A DNA stretch of 46,799 nucleotides from Paenibacillus sp. DMB5 (GCF_001517085.1 NZ_LRAC01000108.1:1-46799), one strand, 5' to 3'. Numbered from the stretch's first letter, positions 32,688 through 42,734 are shown. The notes: a model not told the origin generated them from the letters alone. A program made the numbers and translations.

Positions 32688-35024
32688 ATGAATGTACTCC
32701 AGACGATCCGGTCACGCAAATATCTGCAGCGGATTTTGCTCAGCTTTATGCTGGTGGTCGCCACACTTGCTGTTGCCTCGCTTTTTTTGAATGCCAGTGC
32801 CCGCAGCCGGGTGCTAAGCCTGCAGAATGAAGCTGACCGGAAGCTGCTGACCCAGATCAATTATAACGTTGAGAATATGAACGGCATCGTGAGGGATCTG
32901 GCCGTATCGCTATACAACGACGAAGAGCTGCTCGCGCTGAAGTCAGGGGCAGATTACAAGCAGAGCATACTGAAAATAGAACGTCTGAATCATACCGTCG
33001 CCTCATCGCCGTATCTGCACGCCGCAGTCTTCTATAACGGCGCCCAGAAGCGGTTCTTTTCGTCACTTAACCATGACATCAATAACAGTACCCTTTATGG
33101 GGCTTTGGAGAGCTATATGGCCTCAAGGTCCGATCTGCCGAAGCTGCAGCTGATTCCCCTGGATCTGGACGGCAAGAACGACGGAATCGATGTGTTTGCC
33201 TTCTTTCTCTATGACGGGGAGTCGCTGGGCTCCATAAATGACAATGTGCTGATTCTGACGGTGAAGCCGGACTGGATGCTGGATAATGTGAAAGCGCTTA
33301 ATCTGGTGGCGGAGCGGCAAAATGATGTGCTGTTCATTACCGACAGCGAAGGCGAGGTGCTGATCTCGACCGACGGGCTGCTGCCCGCAGGGCTTAATAT
33401 TAAGCAGGACCTGCTGCCGCGGCTCAAGCCGTCGGATAAGCCGGTGGATTCCTTTATCTACAATCATGAAGACCGGAAATACAAAGTCACTTATTTAAGC
33501 AAAGCACTGAATAACTGGCAGATTGTCAGCCTGCAGGATTATGATGTGGTGCTGGGCAGTGTGCGGCAGATGAAGTGGACAGAGGTGGCGGTCACGCTGT
33601 CTGTGGTTCTGCTTGCGCTCATGCTGTCCGTGTTCTTTTCGCTGCGGCTCTATAAACCGGTGGGCCAGCTGCTGACGCTGGTGCCACAGAATGAACGCGG
33701 TGCCCCGCAGGGCCAGGATGAGCTGTCGCTGATTGCGGCCAATGTCACCGAGATGATCGGCAAGCTGAAGGGGCTTGAGCAGGAACGGGCCTCACAGTCG
33801 AATATCGCCAAGGTGTATCAGCTGCGCAGCCTGGTCGGAGCAAGCGGAAGTGTAGACGAGAGTGCGTTCCTGCAGATCAGGGAGCAATATGGCATAGATA
33901 TTGCCTATCCGGCGCCGCTGCGGCTCGCCCTGGTGCAGATTGACGATCTTCAGGGGCTTGCTGCCGGCCAGGGCGCTGCGATGGAGTCCCTGCTGTACTT
34001 TGCCATTGCCAACATCGGCCAGGAGCTGCTCAGCCAGGACGGCTCATGCGAAGCTGTAGATATGAAAAGCGGGCACCTGGTTTTTATATTCGGCAGCAGA
34101 GCAGATACCTCAGACAAAACAGCCGCAGCCGGGGGGCTGGAGCAGCTGGGCGGGCGGTTCAGAGAGCTTCAGCAAACCGTCCAGGCCTATTACCGCATTA
34201 CCTTTACGGTTACGCTCAGTGAGGTGTTTACGGACTACCGCAGCATTACCCGGTATTATAATCTGGCGGTCCGCCATTCCCATTACCGGATGATCTACGG
34301 CAAAGGGGCGGTGCTTGAGCCGGAGAATCTGCTTGAGAATGAGCAGAATGAGACGCTGCGCATCCCGCAGGAGCTGGAGCGGCAGCTGATGGAAGGGCTG
34401 AAGGGCGGCGATCTGCAGGAGACGGAGCAGGCGATCCGCAGCTGGCGGGAGCTGCTCGGCGGCTTCAGCTACGAGAATATGTTCTCGGCGGTGCTGCATC
34501 TGGCAGTTACCCTGAGCAATACACTGGGTGAGATGAACAGCCATAACGTTAATCCGGTATCCGTCAACCTGCAGGCGATTAACCGGCGGATTCTGGAGAA
34601 AGAGACGCTTGATGAAATAGAAGCCGTGCTGCTGGAGGTCGTGCGCGAGGTTGCAGAGCAGCGGCGGAGCGGGCGCGAGGATAAGAGCCGCCTGCTGGCC
34701 GAGACCGTGAAGGAGATTATCGACCGGCACTATGCCGACCCTGATCTCAATGTGCAGCGGATTGCCGACATGCTGAAGATGAGCTCCGTTTATCTGGGAC
34801 AGGTGTTCAAGGCGCAGGAGGGCATAACGGTTGTTGACCAGATCAATGCGGCGCGCCTAGCCTATGCCAGGGACTATCTGGAGCAGAAGGATTTGACCGT
34901 GACAGAGATTATGGAGAAGGTCGGCTTCGGCAACGAAAGCTATTTTTACCGGCTGTTCAAACGCCGCTACGGGACGACCCCGAAGGAATACCGTCTGAAA
35001 TCAGCCATTGACCGCAGCAAATAA
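32688..35024 (+). CDS. Membrane-anchored AraC-family regulator with extracellular sensor
   Basis: 778 residues. A membrane segment at about 17-36 (LLSFMLVVATLAVASLF), an extracytoplasmic Cache-like sensor to about 295, and a second segment near 301-322 (VTLSVVLLALMLSVFFSLRL). A cytoplasmic linker follows, then an AraC DNA-binding domain from about 670: VQRIADMLKMSSVYLGQVFK and VTEIMEKVGFGNESYFYRLF, ending TTPKEYRLK. This one-component architecture is common in Paenibacillus beside LplA/LplB/YtcP importers, as here, and joins outside sensing directly to transcription. ATG follows GGGGGAG. It has its own promoter and a terminator, so it is separate from the importer operon it probably controls. 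Confidence 0.9.
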   Translation: MNVLQTIRSRKYLQRILLSFMLVVATLAVASLFLNASARSRVLSLQNEADRKLLTQINYNVENMNGIVRDLAVSLYNDEELLALKSGADYKQSILKIERLNHTVASSPYLHAAVFYNGAQKRFFSSLNHDINNSTLYGALESYMASRSDLPKLQLIPLDLDGKNDGIDVFAFFLYDGESLGSINDNVLILTVKPDWMLDNVKALNLVAERQNDVLFITDSEGEVLISTDGLLPAGLNIKQDLLPRLKPSDKPVDSFIYNHEDRKYKVTYLSKALNNWQIVSLQDYDVVLGSVRQMKWTEVAVTLSVVLLALMLSVFFSLRLYKPVGQLLTLVPQNERGAPQGQDELSLIAANVTEMIGKLKGLEQERASQSNIAKVYQLRSLVGASGSVDESAFLQIREQYGIDIAYPAPLRLALVQIDDLQGLAAGQGAAMESLLYFAIANIGQELLSQDGSCEAVDMKSGHLVFIFGSRADTSDKTAAAGGLEQLGGRFRELQQTVQAYYRITFTVTLSEVFTDYRSITRYYNLAVRHSHYRMIYGKGAVLEPENLLENEQNETLRIPQELERQLMEGLKGGDLQETEQAIRSWRELLGGFSYENMFSAVLHLAVTLSNTLGEMNSHNVNPVSVNLQAINRRILEKETLDEIEAVLLEVVREVAEQRRSGREDKSRLLAETVKEIIDRHYADPDLNVQRIADMLKMSSVYLGQVFKAQEGITVVDQINAARLAYARDYLEQKDLTVTEIMEKVGFGNESYFYRLFKRRYGTTPKEYRLKSAIDRSK

Positions 35025-35037
35025 TAACGGAATGCCG

Positions 35038-35076
35038 GGCCCGCGAGTGAGATTTTTTCATTCAGCGGGCCTTTTT
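35038..35076 (+). terminator. Terminator of the membrane-bound AraC gene
   Basis: GGCCCGC pairs with GCGGGCC, the stem being extended by GAGTGA/TCATTC-like pairing, and TTTTT follows. It lies 13 bases after the stop. The gap to 35262 shows only two TGTACAG motifs (near 35131 and 35164) and no clear promoter. Confidence 0.8.
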
Positions 35077-35262
35077 GGCCTTTTGCCGCACAGCCGCAGC
35101 ACGCCTCTGTCCGGAAGCAGGAATCAGGGAACTGTACAGCCCGGATTTACAGCATTCTTGCGATTGTACAGTACCGTAAATGCCTGCTGCTGCGCTATTC
35201 TAAGGCCATGCAAAGCCTGACACACAGGCAGCCGTTATCGAAGAAAGGAAGGGGCTTTGGTT

Positions 35263-36249
35263 ATGCAGAAGAACGTTACACTTACCGGGGAAAGGGCACA
35301 TGCGGGTGCGCCGCCGGGAAAACGCAGGAAGTCATGGGCGGGAAGAGAGCTGCATCATTTTAAGAACAACCGCGAGCTGTTTCTGCTCTCCCTGCCGGGG
35401 ATTTTGTACAAATTGATTTTTGCCTACATTCCAATGATCGGCCTGATTATCGCCTTCAAAAACTACCGCTACGATCTGGGCATCTTCGGCAGCGAGTGGG
35501 TGGGGCTGGATAATTTCCGTTATTTGTTCACCACCGATACAGCATGGCGGATTACCCGCAATACCGTACTTTATAACACCGCTTATATTCTGGTGGGAAC
35601 CTCGGCGGCGCTGCTGCTGGCGATCCTGATGAACGAAATCAAGGCTAAGGTGAGCAAGTTCTACCAGACAGCGCTGTTTCTGCCCCATTTTCTGTCGTGG
35701 GTGCTGGTCGGCTATGTTGCTTACGCCTTTCTGAACCATTCGGATGGCTTCATCAACCGCACGCTGGAATCGTTCGGCCTTGATCCGGTCAGCTGGTATC
35801 AGGATGCCGCGCCATGGCCTGTTATCCTCATTCTGGTGCAATTATGGAAGGTAGTGGGCTTTAACACGCTGATTTATTTTGCCGGCATTATCGGAATCAA
35901 CAGTGAATATTACGAGGCGGCACGGATCGACGGGGCGACCAAACGGCAGATGGCATTCAAAATCACCATCCCGCTCATGGCTCCGATCATCATCATTATG
36001 CTGATCCTGTCCATCGGCAATATGTTCCGCGGGGACTTTGGCCTGCACTATTTTATCCCTAACAATTCAGGCTTTCTCTACGGCTCTACAGATATTATTG
36101 ATACTTATGTGTACCGTGCGCTGCGTGAAGTCGGCAATGTGAGCATGTCTGCGGCTACAGGCTTCTACCAGTCGGTTGTCGGTCTGGTGCTGGTGCTGAC
36201 GGCCAACGGGATTGTGCGCAAAGTAGATCCTGATAACTCTCTATGGTAA
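35263..36249 (+). CDS. Oligosaccharide ABC transporter permease, LplB type
   Basis: 328 residues with six membrane segments after a basic N-terminal tail. ATG 35263 follows AGGAAGGGG; a TTG two codons earlier is the alternative. Hallmarks are FLLSLPGILYKLIFAYIPMI near the start and the EAA loop EAARIDGATKRQMAFKITIP for the shared ATPase. The product is the first permease of an LplB/YtcP/LplA-type importer; such systems are used in Paenibacillus for complex oligosaccharides. The stop is followed 14 bases later by the next start. Confidence 0.92.
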   Translation: MQKNVTLTGERAHAGAPPGKRRKSWAGRELHHFKNNRELFLLSLPGILYKLIFAYIPMIGLIIAFKNYRYDLGIFGSEWVGLDNFRYLFTTDTAWRITRNTVLYNTAYILVGTSAALLLAILMNEIKAKVSKFYQTALFLPHFLSWVLVGYVAYAFLNHSDGFINRTLESFGLDPVSWYQDAAPWPVILILVQLWKVVGFNTLIYFAGIIGINSEYYEAARIDGATKRQMAFKITIPLMAPIIIIMLILSIGNMFRGDFGLHYFIPNNSGFLYGSTDIIDTYVYRALREVGNVSMSAATGFYQSVVGLVLVLTANGIVRKVDPDNSLW

Positions 36250-36263
36250 GGAGGTGCCAGACA

Positions 36264-37148
36264 GTGGCCCGAAAATTTGAATTCTCCAAGCTGTTTATTA
36301 ACCTGCTGTTTACGGTGCTCTCACTTGTGGTGATTCTGCCGTTTCTGCTCGTGGTTGCCGTGTCGCTGACGGACGAAAAGTCGCTGACCGCTAACGGATA
36401 CCAGTTCATCCCGGAAACGTTCAGTCTGGACGCCTACCGCTATCTGCTGGACGCCCCGGATATCCTGTTCCGTGCTTACGGGGTGACCATCACCATAACT
36501 GTAGTAGGAGCGCTGTTAGGCCTGCTGCTGACCGCGATGACCGCGTACGTTATTTCCCGGCAGGACTACCGGTATAACCGGGTGACCACCTTTTATGTGT
36601 TCTTCACGATGCTGTTCAGCGGCGGGCTCGTTCCCTCGTACATCCTCATTACACAATATCTGCATCTGAAGGACAGTCTGTGGGCGCTGATTCTGCCGAT
36701 TCTCCTGTCGCCGTTCAACATTATGGTCATGAAAGGGTTCATGTCCAAGATACCGCTGGAAATCATTGAATCGGCCAAAATCGACGGGGCGCGGGAGTTC
36801 CGCATCTTTTTCCGGATCATTCTGCCGCTCTCCACTCCGGCTCTTGCGACACTCGGTCTGCTGATTTCCTTCACCTACTGGAACGAGTGGTTTAACGCGA
36901 TGCTCTACATCGATGATCCGAATAAGGTGCCGCTGCAGCTGCTGCTGGTGCGGACGCTCAACAGTATCGAGTTTCTCACAACCAATTCGGAGTTTACCGG
37001 ACAGCTCGGCATTGATTTGTCCAGCTTCCCGAACAGCTCGGCGCGGATGGCGATTGCGGTGCTGGCCGGCGGTCCGATGCTCGTGATCTTCCCGTTTTTT
37101 CAGCGGTTTTTTGTCAAAGGGCTTACGGTTGGCTCCCTAAAGGGTTAA
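36264..37148 (+). CDS. Oligosaccharide ABC transporter permease, YtcP type
   Basis: 294 residues. GTG at 36264 follows a perfect AAGGAGGTG site; the ATG at 36243 lies inside the upstream gene. Six membrane segments, DEKSLTANGYQFIPETFSLD after the first segment as usual in YtcP, MFSGGLVPSYI in the middle and the EAA loop IESAKIDGAREFRIFFRIIL. It ends FFVKGLTVGSLKG, the common family tail. It forms the second half of the importer. Confidence 0.92.
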   Translation: MARKFEFSKLFINLLFTVLSLVVILPFLLVVAVSLTDEKSLTANGYQFIPETFSLDAYRYLLDAPDILFRAYGVTITITVVGALLGLLLTAMTAYVISRQDYRYNRVTTFYVFFTMLFSGGLVPSYILITQYLHLKDSLWALILPILLSPFNIMVMKGFMSKIPLEIIESAKIDGAREFRIFFRIILPLSTPALATLGLLISFTYWNEWFNAMLYIDDPNKVPLQLLLVRTLNSIEFLTTNSEFTGQLGIDLSSFPNSSARMAIAVLAGGPMLVIFPFFQRFFVKGLTVGSLKG

Positions 37149-37184
37149 CATACAATCATGTACAAAGTACAGGAGGTCACACAC

Positions 37185-38741
37185 ATGAAAAAAAGGCTGT
37201 TTGGAGTTCTGGCGCTCGTATTGCTGGCAGCATCGGTGCTTAGCGCCTGCGGCGGTAACGGCAACAATGGAAACAACGGCAACAACGGGAACAGTGCAGG
37301 GGGCACTGCCACGGAAGGCGCTCAGACGGCGGCTCCGGCTACGGATTCGGGTACAGAGGAGCTGAAGCCGGTCGAGCTGACCTGGTATTATCCGCTGTCT
37401 CAGCTGCAGGCCGACCAGGCGAAGGTGCAGGAGGAAGTAAACAAGATTGTGAAGGAAAAAATCAATGCCACAGTCAAGCTGATGCCGGTCGCTGTCGGTG
37501 ACTATGTGCAGAAGATGAACACGGTGCTGGCCGCAGGCGAGAAGTTCGACATTCTCTGGACCGGGTACATGCTGAAGCCGGAGGAGCTGGTGCGCAAAGG
37601 CGCCATTCAGCCGATGGATGCACTGCTGGATCAATATGCCCCTGAGCTGAAGGCCGATGTGCCGCAGGTGATGTGGGACGGTCTCTCGGTAGACGGGGAG
37701 ATTTACGGTATTCCGAACCAGCAGATTAACGGCTCGCGTTACGGGTTCATTATCCAGAAGCGTTTTGCCGACAAGTACAATCTTGACACCGCTTCCATCA
37801 AAAAAATCGCCGATATTGAGCCGTTCCTGGCCCAGATCAAGCAGAACGAGCCGGACATTATTCCATTCGGCGTATTCGGAACCTCCTTTATCAATCCGCA
37901 GTCGCATGATGACCAGTACTGGGTAGTTCCCGGCCTGGATGACCACTTCTATATCAAAACCGATGATCCAACCTATACGCTGCACCGTTATCCGGAAGAG
38001 GAGCTCGACAATTTCCGGCTGGCCAGCAAATGGTATAAGGAAGGCTATATCTACAAAGATGCCGCTACGGAAAAAATGAACGATTATCTGACCAAAGGCC
38101 AGATTGCCGTTGACTTTAACGTTACACTCAAGCCGGGTGTTGAAGCCGAAGTAAAAGCCAAAAACGGCGGTAACGAGGTCATTACAGTTCCATTGAGCGA
38201 CTGGTTCTCCAACGGCTATTCGGCAACAACTAACCAGTCAATCAGCCGCACGTCTGCGAACCCTGAACGGGCGATGATGCTGCTGAATCTGGTGAATACC
38301 GATAAGGAGCTGTACAATCTGCTCTGCAACGGCTTGGAAGGTGTCCACTACGAGAAAACAACGGGCGACTACATCAAGGCACTGCCGGATTCACGTTATG
38401 TGCCGAATATGGACTGGGTTTTTGGCAGCGTCTTCAATTCTTACCTGAAGGAAGGCCAGCCGGAGAATGTCTGGGAAGAGACCAAGAAGATCAATTCCGA
38501 TTCCGAGGTTAACCCTGTCGGCGCCTTCAAGTTCAACTCAGAGCCGGTTAACACCGAGATTGCCAACCTGAACGCTGTATGGGGCGAATACAAGCGCGGC
38601 CTGGTTACCGGTACACTGGATTTTGAAGAAACCTGGCCTGTGCTGTACGGCAAGCTGAAGGAAGCCGGCGAAGAGAAGTATGTGGCAGAAGTAACGAAGC
38701 AATTTGAACAGTTCCTTAAGGATAAAGGCTTGAAGAAGTAA
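37185..38741 (+). CDS. Oligosaccharide-binding lipoprotein, LplA/YtcQ type
   Basis: 518-residue extracellular lipoprotein. ATG 37185 follows AGGAGGT. The signal peptide ends in lipobox LSAC (C22), followed by a Gly/Asn repeat linker (GNNGNNGNNGN) and an Ala/Thr stretch. The mature part begins VELTWYYPLSQLQADQAKVQ, the family start; the C terminus has a DUF3502-like segment (EVNPVGAFKFNSEPVNTEIA). It is the third gene of the importer operon, placed after both permeases, the reverse of the GH65 operon order. The ligand is probably an oligosaccharide from the GH141-like enzyme encoded next. Confidence 0.92.
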   Translation: MKKRLFGVLALVLLAASVLSACGGNGNNGNNGNNGNSAGGTATEGAQTAAPATDSGTEELKPVELTWYYPLSQLQADQAKVQEEVNKIVKEKINATVKLMPVAVGDYVQKMNTVLAAGEKFDILWTGYMLKPEELVRKGAIQPMDALLDQYAPELKADVPQVMWDGLSVDGEIYGIPNQQINGSRYGFIIQKRFADKYNLDTASIKKIADIEPFLAQIKQNEPDIIPFGVFGTSFINPQSHDDQYWVVPGLDDHFYIKTDDPTYTLHRYPEEELDNFRLASKWYKEGYIYKDAATEKMNDYLTKGQIAVDFNVTLKPGVEAEVKAKNGGNEVITVPLSDWFSNGYSATTNQSISRTSANPERAMMLLNLVNTDKELYNLLCNGLEGVHYEKTTGDYIKALPDSRYVPNMDWVFGSVFNSYLKEGQPENVWEETKKINSDSEVNPVGAFKFNSEPVNTEIANLNAVWGEYKRGLVTGTLDFEETWPVLYGKLKEAGEEKYVAEVTKQFEQFLKDKGLKK

Positions 38742-38785
38742 AGACTGGAGAGACACTGCAATACCGGAGAAACCTGCTGCTCATT

Positions 38786-38831
38786 GACGGCTTTGCCCAT
38801 TTAAACATGCTGGCGGGGCCGTCTTTATTTT
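38786..38831 (+). terminator. Terminator of the importer operon
   Basis: GACGGCTTTGCC pairs with GGCGGGGCCGTC (G-U pairs in the middle) around a 14-nt loop and is followed by TTTATTTT. Confidence 0.82.
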
Positions 38832-38832
38832 A

Positions 38833-38925
38833 AAAGATAAGAATTTATATGCTTCGCGCAATAAATGTTACTTATCTTTCTCGCTGAAACGGATACCGTC
38901 CTCATAAGGACGGCGTAGCCGTTTC
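38833..38925 (+). repeat. Two consecutive long hairpins before the GH141-like gene
   Basis: First, AAAGATAAG with ATTTAT-like extension pairs with CTTATCTTT (about 38834-38879). Second, GAAACGG (38886) pairs with CCGTTTC (ending 38925), with an inner stem CGTCCT/AGGACG and TAC/GTA. Neither has a T-run. They occupy the whole leader between the terminator and the start codon, so they are either a leader RNA element or a small mobile repeat. Confidence 0.5.
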
Positions 38926-38951
38926 CACTTGATCCGAAAGGAAGATGAGCT

Positions 38952-41900
38952 TTGGTGAAAAAAAGGTTGCTTGCAGCGCTTATGGCTGGTCTGCTGTTCA
39001 TGACAACTCCCGTTCCGACCTCCGGATCTTCAGCATCCCAGGAGGATAAAGCTTCGGGAAAGACGATTTACGTATCTGTGAATGGAAGCGATTCCAATAA
39101 CGGAAAGATAAATTCCCCGTTCCGGACCCTGGAGAAAGCCCGTGATACCATCCGCGCTATGAAAGCGGGGAAAGGGCTGCCGAAGGGCGGCGTCACCGTG
39201 TATTTACGCGAAGGACGCTACGAACGGACAACCAGCTTCGAGCTGCGCCAGCAGGATTCAGGTGAAGCAGACAAGCCTGTCATTTACACGGCTTATCCGG
39301 GAGAGTCCGTAACGTTATCCGGCTCCAAGCACCTGGCCAAGTCGGCGTTCGTGCCGGTTACTGATTCCTCTATACTGAGCCGCATTATCAGCCCGGATGC
39401 GAGAACCAAGGTGCTGGTTGCAGATCTGGCAGCGCTCGGAATCTCGGATTACGGCGAGCTCAGCCGACACGGCTATTATCTGGCGAATGATCTGAGCAAA
39501 GTGCCTCCGATGGAGCTGTATGTGGCCGGAGAAGGGATGACGCTGGCCCGCTGGCCCAACGAATCCACCGTCCAGATGGATGAAATAGTTGATCCGGGTC
39601 CGACGCGGCGTGATCCGAACGGGGAGGTCCATACGCGCGGCGGCACCTTTACCTATACGTATGACCGGCCCCAGTACTGGACACAGGCGGATGATATCTG
39701 GCTGGACGGGATTTTCGGCTACAGCTGGGAATGGTCGTACAACAAAATCGCCTCAATCGACACAGCCGCCAAAACGATCACCCTCCGTTACGGGGAGATG
39801 AGCGGGCTGTTCAAGAACTGGTATCCCGATTTTCATTTTGCGCAAAATCTGCTTGAAGAGATCGACATGCCCGGCGAGTATTATATCGACCGCAACGCAG
39901 GCAAGCTGTACTTCCTGCCCAATGCCGGCTTTGCGGCTTATGCAGACCCGGATATTGAAGTCACGATGCTCAAAACACCGATGATCAACGCGCTCAACGC
40001 CTCTTACATCGACTTCTCGGAGCTGGTGCTGGAGAACGGCCGTGATTCGGCTGCAGTATTTATGGGCGGCAGCCATATGCGTATCCTGAACAGTGAAATC
40101 CGCAATTTCACCAACAGCGGCGTGCTGATCAACACGCAAAGCCGGTTCTATTACAACAATTTTGAAGGCGCACCCGGAACGGACCACGATATTATCAGCA
40201 CCCATATCCACCATATCGGCGGAACGGCCGTTACGCTGACAGGCGGCAACAAAACGACGCTGCAGCCGGCAAACAACGCCGTGGAGAACTCGCATATCCA
40301 TGATTTTGCATACTACCACAAGGCTTATAATCCGGGTGTTCTGCTGTCCGGCGTCGGTAACCGCATGTCGCATAATGAGCTGCATGACGCGCCTCATCCC
40401 GGCGTGCTCATCTTCGGCAACGACCACACTGTGGATTATAACGAGATTTATGATGTGTGCACCACCTTCTCCGACCTCGGTGCGATCTACATGAACGCGG
40501 GGGAGCAGCCACACGAACGGGGCACCGTCATTAAACGGAACTATTTCCATAACATCGGGGAGAGCAAGGCGGGGGTAGAGGGCGTCTATCCCGACAACTT
40601 CACGATGGGGCTGACCATTGACGAGAATATTTTCTATAAAATGGGCAATTCTGCCATTAAAAATAACGGCGGCGCACACATCCAGACCCGCAACAACATT
40701 TTTATAGACAGCAAAATTCCATACGACTATGCCGACCTGTACCTTGGTGACGAGCCGGATGATCAGGTGCCGTTAAATTACATGCCGAAGTGGCAGGCAC
40801 TGTTCGCGGCGAATAACAATTTTACGGGTACGCCTTACATGACCAAGTATCCCGAGCTGGCGGACTTCTTCACGGAAAACCGTTACTATCCCGATACCAA
40901 TACGTTCCAGGGGAATGTCATTTACAATCCGGTGGTAACGCGCAGTGTAACCACCAATGTGTACGGGGCGTATGACAAGTTCGGACTGGTGCAATATGCG
41001 GATAACTGGGTGACCACTGCAGACCCGGGCTTCACCAATTTGTCCGGGGGAGACCTGTCCCTGCGTCCGGATGCAGAGGTGTTTAATGCCATTCCGGGCT
41101 TCCCGGACATTCCGTTTGCCGACATCGGCATCAATGGCAAAGCGGGGACAACGGCAGGACCGGACAGCTATCCGGTACAGCAGGTAGTGGTTTATGACCA
41201 GGCTATTACCGTAGACCGCTGGAAAACAGTCAAGCTGCGCACGGCTGTCCTGCCGTGGAATGCAGATAATTCTGTGCTGACCTTCACCTCGGCTGATCCT
41301 GCTGTCGCATCCGTGGACAGTGCCGGTGTCGTTACCGGAGGAACGGTTGTAGGCAGCACGGTGATTACGGTGGCTTCAGCGGAGAATCCGCTGCTTACAG
41401 CCTCGGTCAGCGTCACCGTGGAGGCGGGCGACGGCGTAATGGATTTCACCAATTTCGAATCGGGTGCAAACGGCTGGAGCCAGGATGCCTACCGCAGCAT
41501 CGAGAAAATTGACGGGAACCGCTGGTACAAGGTGCTGAACGGGGCTTCGTCACTCAGCGCCAAAAGCTTCTCCGAATATGAGCTGAGCTTCCGGCTCAAA
41601 ACGCCGGCGGTGATGGGCGACAATGTTACACTGTATGTGTTTGACCGGCAGGCCGGCAGCGGCTCCAGCCGGATCGGCTACAAGACAAGGGCCGACGGCA
41701 GCTCCGCCTGGCTGCTGTACAATTCGGCCTGGACGGTGCTGAAGGAAGTGAAGCTGCCGGAGCATGACCTGAAGCCGAATACGGAGTATAACGTAAAGAT
41801 GCTCGTTAAAGACGGAGACATCAGCCTCTATCTGGACGGAGCCTTCCGCCTGAAGGGGAATGATCCGGGGCACAATGCTGAGGGGAAGGTTGGCTTCTAC

Positions 41901-42734
41901 GTCAATAATGTCAGCCATATGCTGTTCGATGACATTCAGTTCAAAGCCCCGACCACGGATTTGGCCGGAATCATCCCGGCGTCAAGCCAGGTGCGGCTCG
42001 CCGCCGGGGAACAGCAGCAGCTTCAGCTGTCCTTCGATCCTTCGGATACGCCGGACACGGGAGTTACCTGGCAGTCGGCCAACCCGGCAGTAGCAACTGT
42101 AGACCAGACTGGAGTCGTCAGCGCCGTGTATGGAGGAAGTACCATAATTACAGCTGTATCAGTGGCAAATCCGCTGATTAAGGCAGACATTGCCGTAACC
42201 GTCTCCAACATCATGCATGAGACTAACTTTGAAAACGGCGGCAACGGCTGGCCCGTTGACCCTAACCGCAGCATCTCAGCCGATCCCGGCGGGAACCGGC
42301 GTTACAAGCTGCTGAACGGCGCTACGGCTCTGCTCGAGCGCAGCTTTACGTCCTATCAGCTGGAATTCAAGCTGAAGACACCGTCCGTAATGCCGGATAA
42401 CGGGATTCTCTATCTCTTTGACCGCCAGGACAGCGCCGGCTCGACCCGGATCGGCTACCGTACCCGGGCAGACGGCACCTCGGCCTGGATTCTATACAAC
42501 ACCGCCTGGCAGAAGCTGACCGAGTCCGTCCTGCCGGGACATGACCTGCAGCCGGATACGGAATATACAGTGAAGCTGACGGCCAAGGATGGCGATATCA
42601 GCGTATATGTAGACGGCGCATTAAGGCTTACCGGCAGCGATCCGGGCCACCGGCCTTCAGGCAAGGTCGGCTTCTACACCAGCGGCTTTGAGTATATGCT
42701 GTTTGACGACATTGTGTTCTCGGTTATGCCTTGA
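38952..42734 (+). CDS. Secreted GH141-like right-handed beta-helix glycosidase with duplicated Big2/LamG-like tail
   Basis: 1260 residues. TTG 38952 or GTG 38955 start behind AAAGGAAG. Signal peptide to about residue 25. Residues 38-740 form a beta-helix enzyme: YVSVNGSDSNNGKINSPFRT with LEKARDTIRAMKAGKGLPKG, and PVIYTAYPGESVTLSGSKHL are the typical N-terminal pattern of GH141, known for alpha-L-fucosidase and xylanase. Then come helix rungs with NSxIxxF and NxxIY repeats and a metal- or substrate-facing DLGAIYMNAGEQPHERGT. The tail holds Big_2 (744-828), a concanavalin-like fold (830-1000), a second Big_2 (1003-1086) and a second concanavalin-like fold (1088-1260). No SLH or sortase signal, so it is probably released. 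GH141 is inferred from pattern memory; GH120 or a polysaccharide lyase is possible. Confidence 0.78.
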   Translation: MVKKRLLAALMAGLLFMTTPVPTSGSSASQEDKASGKTIYVSVNGSDSNNGKINSPFRTLEKARDTIRAMKAGKGLPKGGVTVYLREGRYERTTSFELRQQDSGEADKPVIYTAYPGESVTLSGSKHLAKSAFVPVTDSSILSRIISPDARTKVLVADLAALGISDYGELSRHGYYLANDLSKVPPMELYVAGEGMTLARWPNESTVQMDEIVDPGPTRRDPNGEVHTRGGTFTYTYDRPQYWTQADDIWLDGIFGYSWEWSYNKIASIDTAAKTITLRYGEMSGLFKNWYPDFHFAQNLLEEIDMPGEYYIDRNAGKLYFLPNAGFAAYADPDIEVTMLKTPMINALNASYIDFSELVLENGRDSAAVFMGGSHMRILNSEIRNFTNSGVLINTQSRFYYNNFEGAPGTDHDIISTHIHHIGGTAVTLTGGNKTTLQPANNAVENSHIHDFAYYHKAYNPGVLLSGVGNRMSHNELHDAPHPGVLIFGNDHTVDYNEIYDVCTTFSDLGAIYMNAGEQPHERGTVIKRNYFHNIGESKAGVEGVYPDNFTMGLTIDENIFYKMGNSAIKNNGGAHIQTRNNIFIDSKIPYDYADLYLGDEPDDQVPLNYMPKWQALFAANNNFTGTPYMTKYPELADFFTENRYYPDTNTFQGNVIYNPVVTRSVTTNVYGAYDKFGLVQYADNWVTTADPGFTNLSGGDLSLRPDAEVFNAIPGFPDIPFADIGINGKAGTTAGPDSYPVQQVVVYDQAITVDRWKTVKLRTAVLPWNADNSVLTFTSADPAVASVDSAGVVTGGTVVGSTVITVASAENPLLTASVSVTVEAGDGVMDFTNFESGANGWSQDAYRSIEKIDGNRWYKVLNGASSLSAKSFSEYELSFRLKTPAVMGDNVTLYVFDRQAGSGSSRIGYKTRADGSSAWLLYNSAWTVLKEVKLPEHDLKPNTEYNVKMLVKDGDISLYLDGAFRLKGNDPGHNAEGKVGFYVNNVSHMLFDDIQFKAPTTDLAGIIPASSQVRLAAGEQQQLQLSFDPSDTPDTGVTWQSANPAVATVDQTGVVSAVYGGSTIITAVSVANPLIKADIAVTVSNIMHETNFENGGNGWPVDPNRSISADPGGNRRYKLLNGATALLERSFTSYQLEFKLKTPSVMPDNGILYLFDRQDSAGSTRIGYRTRADGTSAWILYNTAWQKLTESVLPGHDLQPDTEYTVKLTAKDGDISVYVDGALRLTGSDPGHRPSGKVGFYTSGFEYMLFDDIVFSVMP

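Noticed and set aside
39753..40679. 308-codon open frame antisense to the beta-helix gene
   Set aside because: Antisense shadow of repetitive helix rungs; no translation signal.
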